This document shows positions 1 through 4,856 of a stretch of DNA of 7,367 bases, piece after piece. The notes beneath the pieces were generated by a model. It was not told the DNA's origin and did no database searches. It saw only the letters and a list, made by a program, of their open reading frames with translations. The DNA comes from Acidobacteriota bacterium (GTDB lineage: Bacteria; Acidobacteriota; Terriglobia; Bryobacterales; Bryobacteraceae). The translations under genes were made by a program, and so were the position numbers. The stretch is taken from the NCBI GenBank assembly GCA_018268875.1, contig JAFDVT010000763.1:1-7367 (forward strand), given 5' to 3'. The number at the start of each line of letters is the position of its first letter. Position 1 is the stretch's first letter.

Positions 1-404
1 ATCTGTTTCCCGCCAAGGGCGAACTGATCGCGGGACTGCCGGACGGTTTTGCGGAAAAGGCCGCCAAGTGGGACCGCCTGCTGGCCCTTCGTGGCGACGT
101 CATGAAGAGCCTCGAAGAAGCCAGGCAGGCCAAGCTCATCGGTTCGGGGCTTGAGGCCGCGATCACTCTGACCGCGGGACCGGATGTCGAACCGTTGCTG
201 CGTGAGTACCTGTCCGAACTGCCGGCGTTCTTTGTCGTGTCGAAGGTAACGCTGGCAAAAGGCGAAGACTTCGGGGTCGCGGTGGCGAAATCCACCGACG
301 CCAAGTGCGAACGCTGCTGGAAGTACATGGCGGACGTCGGGGTGAACCCCGAGTTCCCGAGCATCTGCGGGCGTTGCGCGGAGGCGGTGGCGGAACTCCT
401 GTGA
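1..404 (+). CDS. ileS: Isoleucyl-tRNA synthetase, C-terminal end (5' truncated)
   Basis: This is the last 133 codons of a class I aminoacyl-tRNA synthetase that charges tRNA-Ile in the cytoplasm; the first complete codon is at position 3 and the gene begins before the window. The segment reads as the end of the anticodon-binding domain (W-D-R-L-L-A-L-R-G-D-V, then LEEARQAKLIGSGLEA, a typical IleRS stretch). It is followed by the C-terminal zinc finger of the FPG/IleRS type, with CxxC pairs encoded at 306/315 and 366/375 (KCERCWKY and ICGRC). All four cysteines are present, so the zinc knuckle looks intact. The TGA stop (402-404) overlaps the GTG start of lspA by 4 nt. An ileS-lspA order is common in bacteria, which supports both calls. 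The catalytic HIGH and KMSKS motifs lie outside the window and cannot be checked. Confidence 0.95.
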   Translation, partial: LFPAKGELIAGLPDGFAEKAAKWDRLLALRGDVMKSLEEARQAKLIGSGLEAAITLTAGPDVEPLLREYLSELPAFFVVSKVTLAKGEDFGVAVAKSTDAKCERCWKYMADVGVNPEFPSICGRCAEAVAELL

Positions 405-901
405 ACCCTCGCCTCGCCGCTTTGAGCGCCGCCGGATTGATCGTGGTTCTGGACCAGTGGACCAAGGCCGTTGTCCGCCAGAAATTGGCGCTGTCGGACA
501 CGGTTACGGTCATTCCGGGCTTCTTTAATCTGGTTCACGCGGAAAATCCCGGGGCCGCCTTCAGCCTGCTGGCCGGCGCGTCGCAAACCGTGCGTACGGT
601 CGTGCTGGTGGGCCTGGCCTCGGCGATCATTCTGTTGCTGGGCGCGGGGCTTTTCGGCAAGTTCCAAATCGTATCGTCGCCGGTGTCGCGATGGGCGGTA
701 TCGCTCGTGTTGGGAGGCGCGGTCGGCAATCTCATCGACCGGGTTCGTGCCGGCACGGTAACTGATTTCCTGGAGTTCTATCTGGGCTCGTATTATTGGC
801 CGTCGTTCAACGTCGCCGACAGCGCGATCTTCTGCGGCGCCGTACTTCTGTTTGCCGAACAATGGCTGCACAAACCCAAGCCGGAGCCGCATGTTTCCTA
901 A
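401..901 (+). CDS. lspA: Lipoprotein signal peptidase (signal peptidase II)
   Basis: This inner-membrane aspartyl peptidase removes the signal peptide of prolipoproteins after Lgt has lipidated the lipobox cysteine. The protein is 166 aa, the usual family length, with four hydrophobic segments near residues 4-18, 62-84, 96-113 and 136-153. Family motifs are complete: D18 in LDQWTK, N49 in ENPGAAFS, N110 and D113 in GNLIDR, and the two catalytic aspartates D122 (VTDF) and D140 (FNVADSA). The start chosen is GTG at 401, not the upstream ATG at 305. The upstream part would encode a proline/glycine/arginine-rich shadow of ileS, whereas from 401 the first helix begins at a normal distance. The only ribosome-binding hint is a weak GGCGGA-like stretch ending at 394. 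The 4-nt GTGA overlap with ileS suggests translational coupling. The gene ends 11 nt inside lgt, the preceding step of the same pathway. Confidence 0.96.
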   Translation: MNPRLAALSAAGLIVVLDQWTKAVVRQKLALSDTVTVIPGFFNLVHAENPGAAFSLLAGASQTVRTVVLVGLASAIILLLGAGLFGKFQIVSSPVSRWAVSLVLGGAVGNLIDRVRAGTVTDFLEFYLGSYYWPSFNVADSAIFCGAVLLFAEQWLHKPKPEPHVS

Positions 902-1679
902 GCTGATCTCGTTTGGCGACTTCTTTCTGCCCACCTACGGCGTGCTGGTGGCGCTGGCGTTCTTTCTGGCCTTGCGGATTACGGTTCGCGAGGGGGAACG
1001 GCGCGGCATCGCACGCGACCTGATGACGAACCTGGCCATCTACTGCGTATTAGCCGGGTTGCTGGGCGCGAAGCTGTTCCTGATCCTGTTCGACCTGCCG
1101 GAGTATCTCAACGGTTCGCGACCGCTGTTCAGCATGGCGACCTTGCAGGCGGCGGGCGTGTTCCAAGGCGGTCTTATTCTTGCCGTTCTGGTCGGCGTCT
1201 GGTACATACGCAAGCACCGGATTCCGCTATGGCCCGCCATGGACGCGACGGCCCCGGGGATCGCCCTCGGGCACGCCATCGGACGCCTGGGGTGCCTGGC
1301 CGCCGGTTGCTGCTGGGGCATCGCCTGCGAGCGCCCGTGGGCCATCCGCTTTCACAATCCGGATGCCGAAGCGTTGACCGGCGTACCGCTCGATATCCCC
1401 CTGCATCCCACGCAGATCTATGAGTCCTTGGCCGAGTTCGGGATCTTCCTGTTCCTGCTTTGGAGGATGCGCCGGCCACACCGTGATGGTGAGATCCTAG
1501 GGCTTTACCTCGTCATTTCCTCAGGTTTCCGCTTTTGGATCGAGTTTTACCGGTTCCACGCGCAGGCGCTGCCGTTTGATGGTCCGTGGTCGCTAACCCA
1601 ATGGATCTCTGTAGGCTTGTTTGCATGCGGTGCTTGGATACTGTACGGACGGCGACAAAAAGTTCCAGTCGCGGCATAA
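891..1679 (+). CDS. lgt: Prolipoprotein diacylglyceryl transferase, cysteine-rich signature variant
   Basis: This polytopic inner-membrane enzyme transfers diacylglycerol from phosphatidylglycerol to the lipobox cysteine of prolipoproteins, the step before LspA. The protein is 262 aa. The start is ATG 891, overlapping the end of lspA by 11 nt, with GGAG at 883-886 as the ribosome-binding site. The ATG at 852 was discarded because it adds a hydrophilic lspA shadow. Visible landmarks are Y16 (counterpart of E. coli Y26), the signature GRLGCLAAGCCWG at 131-143, HPTQIYES at 172-179, and R214 and E218 in FRFWIEF (counterparts of E. coli R239 and E243). Relative to E. coli, H103 aligns with Q92, N146 with C135 and E151 with C140, while R143 and G154 are kept (R132, G143). 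I recall this cysteine-rich signature from other bacterial Lgt proteins, so it is probably a subfamily rather than damage. The lspA-lgt overlap supports a true lipoprotein-processing role. Confidence 0.92.
   Translation: MFPKLISFGDFFLPTYGVLVALAFFLALRITVREGERRGIARDLMTNLAIYCVLAGLLGAKLFLILFDLPEYLNGSRPLFSMATLQAAGVFQGGLILAVLVGVWYIRKHRIPLWPAMDATAPGIALGHAIGRLGCLAAGCCWGIACERPWAIRFHNPDAEALTGVPLDIPLHPTQIYESLAEFGIFLFLLWRMRRPHRDGEILGLYLVISSGFRFWIEFYRFHAQALPFDGPWSLTQWISVGLFACGAWILYGRRQKVPVAA
1493..1506 (+). repeat. 14-nt direct repeat, copy 1 (inside lgt)
   Basis: GATCCTAGGGCTTT occurs here within the lgt codons for I-L-G-L and again exactly at 1726-1739, 233 nt downstream in the non-coding leader. The flanks do not extend the match convincingly. 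It may be chance, a recombination footprint or a shared binding site. Confidence 0.4.
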
Positions 1680-1700
1680 CCCAAAGGTAAACTCTGGTAC

Positions 1701-1715
1701 TAGTTCGTAGAACTA
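1701..1715. repeat. Inverted repeat, 6-bp arms with 3-nt spacer
   Basis: TAGTTC and GAACTA flank GTA, giving a perfect 15-nt dyad just after lgt. It could be an operator half-site pair or a small RNA hairpin. The lack of a following T-run argues against an intrinsic terminator. Confidence 0.45.
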
Positions 1716-1722
1716 TTGGGTA

Positions 1723-1732
1723 TAGGATCCTA
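1723..1732. repeat. 10-nt perfect palindrome
   Basis: TAGGATCCTA reads the same on both strands and lies eight bases after the 1701-1715 dyad. It partly overlaps the second copy of the 14-nt direct repeat. Its function is unknown; an operator is possible. Confidence 0.35.
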
Positions 1733-1739
1733 GGGCTTT
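1726..1739 (+). repeat. 14-nt direct repeat, copy 2 (leader)
   Basis: This is an exact second copy of GATCCTAGGGCTTT (first copy 1493-1506). It overlaps the TAGGATCCTA palindrome in the leader of the TadE-like operon. Confidence 0.4.
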
Positions 1740-1833
1740 CTCCCCCCGTATTCGTGCAAAACACCTAATGTCCTATTGGCGGCGAAGCGCCCATCATATC
1801 TGGTAGGGACAAATAGATCCCGATCGGATACGT

Positions 1834-2403
1834 ATGATAGCCAAGCCGGATAGAACAACAAAACGGAACCGGAAACGGAGCGGTACGGTGGCGATGGAGC
1901 TGGGTTTAGTCCTGCTTCCCACCTTTGCCATCATTTTCGGGTTTCTCGATATCGGATTTGTCATCTTCACCTGGAACACGCTGCAGAACGCGGCTCGTGA
2001 GGGTACGCGTTACGCGATCACGATGCAGACCGAAGGCGGCGGCGTGGGGCAGATTCAGTCGGTGAAGAACAAGACCTCGCAATGGGCGCTCGGATTCGTG
2101 AACGCCTCTTCGACCTCCACCACGGGCGCGGACACTCCCTGGATCGACGTGAAGTTCTACGATCCGGACGCGATTTCGGCGGCCTCGGGGACGGCTGGAA
2201 CGGCGTTGACGGGAGCTGGTTCGAACAGCCCGGGCAACATCGTCGAGGTGTCCATCCGCAACTATCCGTACCGCTGGATGTTCCCTTTCTCGGGCTCCTT
2301 TACGGGAGTTTTCTATCGTCCGCTCGGAAGTTCCATGGCGCTGAATGTGTATTCGGCGGACGTACTGGGCGGCACCGGTCTTGGCGGGCAACCAGCGCTC
2401 TAG
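1834..2403 (+). CDS. TadE-like pseudopilin (first of two)
   Basis: The protein is 189 aa, with a basic N-terminus (residues 1-16, rich in K and R), one hydrophobic helix at about 23-45 and a soluble remainder facing the periplasm. It matches the TadE family: the tail of the helix is followed by AAREGTRYA (53-61), the hallmark TadE motif. G17 followed by E22 places a glutamate at +5 of a likely prepilin-peptidase cleavage site, as in pseudopilins TadE/TadF that are processed by TadV/CpaA-type peptidases. In known Tad systems these proteins are minor components needed for Flp pilus assembly or tight adherence. The start at ATG 1834 keeps the basic leader; the ribosome-binding site is weak (CGGA at 1825-1828). 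The C-terminal half is rich in G, S, T and A (112-134) and not otherwise recognisable. It is first of three genes, 13 nt ahead of the next. Confidence 0.82.
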   Translation: MIAKPDRTTKRNRKRSGTVAMELGLVLLPTFAIIFGFLDIGFVIFTWNTLQNAAREGTRYAITMQTEGGGVGQIQSVKNKTSQWALGFVNASSTSTTGADTPWIDVKFYDPDAISAASGTAGTALTGAGSNSPGNIVEVSIRNYPYRWMFPFSGSFTGVFYRPLGSSMALNVYSADVLGGTGLGGQPAL

Positions 2404-2406
2404 GAG
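2402..2406 (+). promoter_or_regulatory. Ribosome-binding site of the second TadE/F-like gene
   Basis: AGGAG overlaps the stop codon of the upstream gene and lies 10 nt before ATG 2417. It decides that start over the ATG at 2345, which lies inside the upstream gene in another frame. Confidence 0.7.
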
Positions 2407-2416
2407 TGTCAAAAGC

Positions 2417-3091
2417 ATGCAGCATCAATCCATAGCTCCGGCCGTACGCCCAGTAAGCAGACATCGCCGCAGACGCCAGGGTGGCCTCGAGGCGATCGAG
2501 TTCGGCTTGTGGTCGCTACTGCTCATGCCGCCGTTCATTTGGATGTTCATCAGCGGGATGAACTTCATCCGCTACAACAAGGCGGGCGACGTCACGCGGT
2601 CCACCGCGATGATGTACATCAAGGGCGTGGATATGACCGCGCTCGGCAACCAGCGCATCATTGCGCGGGTGGCCAGTGGTCTCGGGCTGGTGGTGGAATC
2701 CGGCAACGCGGTGGTCAACAACCAAGGCAATGGCATGGTGGCGCTCAGCAAGGTGATTTTTGTCGATCCGGCCTGCGGCTGCACCAACGCCGGCCAGTAT
2801 GTGCTGGCCGAGCGGATTTACCTTGGCAACCGCAGCCTGGTGATCAACGGCGTGGCGGTGGACAGCTTTTCGGGGCCGGTGCCAACGGCGATCTGGTCTG
2901 CCGGAACCGGGCAAGTGAGCAACTACACGACGGACAGCCGGGCGCGTGTCTCGTCCGACTTCACGACCTTGTGGGGCAGTTCGCTCGGCGCCGGACAGTT
3001 TGTGTACATCGTTGAGTCCTTCTTTAAAGCGGGCACCGGCGGCGCGGGCGAATTCGATTCGAACGGTACCTATACCCGCGTGTTCATGTAA
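2417..3091 (+). CDS. TadE/TadF-like pseudopilin (second of two)
   Basis: The protein is 224 aa, with an arginine-rich N-terminus (RHRRRR at 15-20), then G23, LEAIEF and a hydrophobic helix at about 30-50. E28 sits at +5 after G23, the same pseudopilin-like processing geometry as in the upstream gene, and a similar length of leader is removed in both. After the helix the sequence diverges from the canonical AAREGARYA block (NKAGDVTRSTAM, 54-65), so TadF-like or a remote TadE-like protein are both possible. The soluble part contains a C-G-C pair (C120, C122) that could form or accept a disulfide in the periplasm. No enzyme motif is seen. It lies between a clear TadE-like gene (13-nt gap) and the VWA gene (25-nt gap), so co-transcription is likely. 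The family assignment is less certain than for its neighbours because the identification rests mainly on the N-terminal signal and the context. Confidence 0.7.
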   Translation: MQHQSIAPAVRPVSRHRRRRQGGLEAIEFGLWSLLLMPPFIWMFISGMNFIRYNKAGDVTRSTAMMYIKGVDMTALGNQRIIARVASGLGLVVESGNAVVNNQGNGMVALSKVIFVDPACGCTNAGQYVLAERIYLGNRSLVINGVAVDSFSGPVPTAIWSAGTGQVSNYTTDSRARVSSDFTTLWGSSLGAGQFVYIVESFFKAGTGGAGEFDSNGTYTRVFM

Positions 3092-3100
3092 GGCGTGGAC

Positions 3101-3105
3101 AGGAG
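3101..3105 (+). promoter_or_regulatory. Ribosome-binding site of the TadG-like gene
   Basis: AGGAG lies 11 nt before ATG 3117. This supports that start rather than the ATG at 2946, which would read through the preceding gene in another frame. Confidence 0.7.
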
Positions 3106-3116
3106 TTAGCAAAGTC

Positions 3117-4763
3117 ATGGCAGCAGAAACACTTTTTGGCAACGCAAGCGCGGCGGCGGCAATTCCGGCTCGCGCCACACAACGCCGCCGGGAGCGCGAA
3201 AAGGGCGTGGTGCTCTTGCTCGGCACGCTTTCCATCCCGGTCCTCGTCTCCATGATGGGCATGGGCATCGACGCCAGCATCATGTACAGCGTCAAAAGCC
3301 GCATTCAGTTGGCCGCCGACGGCGCCTCCCTTGCGGCGGCCCGCGCGCTGAGCATCGGGCTGACCACCGAAGCGCAGGCAGCTTCGGCGCAAGCCAATGC
3401 GGCGAACTGGTTTAACCGGAACTTTCCGCCGGGAACGTTCGGCGTCTCCAATATCACGCTCGACGAACCGCAGGTCTATGACGATCCGTCCGAACCGATG
3501 ATCCGCCACGTGGTGGTTACGGCGGCGGCCAACGCCCCGTCGTACTTCATGCGCTATTGGGGGTACGATTCCACCCGCATCCTTTCGACCAGCCGGGCGA
3601 CCCGCCGCGACTCCGTCATCATGATGGTGCTCGACCGTTCGGGATCGATGAACACCGGCGGCGCCACCGACGCCTGTACGCTCATGAAAAGGGCCGCCAA
3701 GCAGTTCACCGGCATGTTTTCGGCGCAGCGCGACCGCATCGGCCTGATCAGCTTCTCCGACACGGTCCACCTGGCGTCTCCGCCGTCGCTCAACTTCCAG
3801 ACCGTACTTGGCTATAGCAATACCAGCGGTTCCGCCGCCGGCGCGATCGACACGATTAGCTGCGCCAACACCACCGGAACGCCGGCCGCGGAAATCATCG
3901 GTTACAACGAACTGTTCAAAATCGGTCTTCCCGGCGCCCTGAATGTCCTGCTGGTGTTCACCGACGGCGAACCGAACACGCTTGTCCTCGACGCAACGGG
4001 TTACTCGAACCAGCCGAACGGACTGTTGGCCGACAATGCAACTTGCAGGGACTCGGCCGCGCGCCCTGTGAATGCCGGTGCCAGCCCGCGCGGAGACTTC
4101 TCGGTAAACCCGCCCAACTGGACAGCGGCGATCGATCTGGGCAGTACGAATTTCTTCCAGTACAACTCGGAATCTCCAAATATTACAGGCTCGAGTCTGC
4201 CGCGGGGTCCGTTCGGATCGTTGTCGAACGGCAGCGTCTGGTTCAAATTCTGGGCCACCAGTTCCGCGGGCAACTATAACAGCGGCGGCCTCTCTCCCAG
4301 TGGGTGCTCGGGCACCGTCGGTGCTACCAATTCGAAGGGTATCGAATGGTTGCCGCAGACAGACGTGTTCGGCAATCCGCTGAACATCACTGCCTACCGT
4401 CCGCTCTCCAGCGCGACGCTCGACGGACAGTCCAGGTACCGTTCCACGTCTGATAACTTTATCCGCGCCTCCTACAACGCCACGGCCGGCGCGGCGTCCC
4501 GGGCCCGCACCACTCGCAACTTGTGGGACGGCCGCAACTTCCCCGGCGTGTACGTCTATGCGATCGGCCTCGGAAGCGTGAACCACGAGCTGCTGCAGCG
4601 TGTCGCCAACGACCCGAGTCCCGAGGCAAACGGCGTCTACGGAGCCTTTACTGACTACGACGCCACGCAGCCGCAGGGCGCTTATGTCTGGGCGCAGGAT
4701 TCCACGCGTCTGTCCCAGGCGTTTGCGCGAATTGCATCCTTCATCCTGCGCCTCAGCCAATGA
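3117..4763 (+). CDS. TadG-like protein with von Willebrand factor A domain
   Basis: The protein is 548 aa. Residues 20-29 are basic, a membrane helix spans about 31-51, and MGMGIDASIMYSVKSRIQ followed by LAADGASLAAARAL (65-78) matches the N-terminal Tad/TadG module. Unlike the two small upstream proteins there is no +5 glutamate (VVLLL follows G30), so it is probably an uncleaved membrane anchor. A VWA domain begins near 166: the MIDAS is complete with D173-x-S175-x-S177 (DRSGS), a likely threonine at T255 (TGT), and D283 in FTDGEPN. The last VWA strand, VYVYAIGLG (478-486), comes only after about 190 further residues (285-475), a large polar, aromatic-containing insertion with C310 and C397. 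The domain should bind a divalent metal and a protein ligand outside the inner membrane, suggesting an adhesin or pilus-associated function. It is last in the operon and followed by a strong terminator. Confidence 0.85.
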   Translation: MAAETLFGNASAAAAIPARATQRRREREKGVVLLLGTLSIPVLVSMMGMGIDASIMYSVKSRIQLAADGASLAAARALSIGLTTEAQAASAQANAANWFNRNFPPGTFGVSNITLDEPQVYDDPSEPMIRHVVVTAAANAPSYFMRYWGYDSTRILSTSRATRRDSVIMMVLDRSGSMNTGGATDACTLMKRAAKQFTGMFSAQRDRIGLISFSDTVHLASPPSLNFQTVLGYSNTSGSAAGAIDTISCANTTGTPAAEIIGYNELFKIGLPGALNVLLVFTDGEPNTLVLDATGYSNQPNGLLADNATCRDSAARPVNAGASPRGDFSVNPPNWTAAIDLGSTNFFQYNSESPNITGSSLPRGPFGSLSNGSVWFKFWATSSAGNYNSGGLSPSGCSGTVGATNSKGIEWLPQTDVFGNPLNITAYRPLSSATLDGQSRYRSTSDNFIRASYNATAGAASRARTTRNLWDGRNFPGVYVYAIGLGSVNHELLQRVANDPSPEANGVYGAFTDYDATQPQGAYVWAQDSTRLSQAFARIASFILRLSQ

Positions 4764-4795
4764 TGCGCGAGTGCCACCTTGTTGTCGTGTTTCCC

Positions 4796-4829
4796 GCCCT
4801 CATTCCTGTTTCGGAATGAGGGCTTTTTT
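4796..4829 (+). terminator. Rho-independent terminator of the tadE-tadG operon
   Basis: A perfect 11-bp stem pairs 4796-4806 (GCCCTCATTCC) with 4813-4823, closes a 6-nt loop (TGTTTC) and is followed at once by six T (4824-4829). It begins 33 nt after the TadG-like stop. The opposite strand lacks a comparable T-run, so it acts on + strand transcripts. It ends the three-gene unit and isolates thrS, which starts 27 nt later. Confidence 0.92.
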
Positions 4830-4856
4830 CATGTGTTTTGATACCCTAGAGAGCGA

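Larger units (their letters stand above)
1680..1833 (+). promoter_or_regulatory. Low-GC leader upstream of the tadE-like operon
   Basis: This 154-nt non-coding gap separates lgt from the first TadE-like gene. I count 75 G/C of 154, well below the neighbouring genes. It holds a 15-nt dyad (1701-1715), a 10-nt palindrome (1723-1732), a small GGCG-AAG-CGCC hairpin (1781-1791) and CCGATCGG (1820-1827) close to the start codon. CCCAA (1680-1684) could pair with TTGGG (1716-1720) around the first dyad, but no U-run follows, so no intrinsic terminator for the lgt operon is visible. I find no strong sigma-70 promoter. Weak candidates are TTGTTT-N16-TACTGT inside the lgt end (1617-1644) and TTCGTG-N17-TATTGG (1751-1779). 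A promoter here is inferred from the gap and the terminator after the three genes, not from a consensus match. Confidence 0.4.

Noticed and set aside
305..400. Longer N-terminus for LspA from ATG 305
   Set aside because: The extension overlaps the ileS zinc-finger codons, is G/R/P-rich, and is absent from normal 160-170 aa LspA proteins.
1723..1732. BamHI-site palindrome as a cloning scar
   Set aside because: The site lies in an otherwise continuous natural-looking leader with no vector-like sequence; a chance restriction site is more likely.
1680..1760. Intrinsic terminator after lgt
   Set aside because: Short stems exist (TAGTTC/GAACTA, CCCAA/TTGGG) but no T-run follows any of them.
1906..2418. 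170-aa minus-strand frame opposite the first TadE-like gene
   Set aside because: It is arginine-rich with no motif, and the plus strand holds a recognisable TadE protein with the AAREGTRYA block.
2946..3116. Longer N-terminus for the TadG-like protein from ATG 2946
   Set aside because: The extra 57 residues are an out-of-frame reading of the upstream gene, and AGGAG at 3101-3105 supports ATG 3117.
3084..4760. 558-aa open frame on the minus strand opposite the TadG-like gene
   Set aside because: It is low-complexity, rich in R, G, V and A, has no recognisable domain, and mirrors a gene with clear VWA and TadG motifs. Long antisense frames are expected in GC-rich coding DNA.
4764..4856. T-box riboswitch or attenuator controlling thrS
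   Set aside because: There is only 93 nt between genes, filled by the TadG-operon terminator; no T-box sequence or specifier-loop structure fits.
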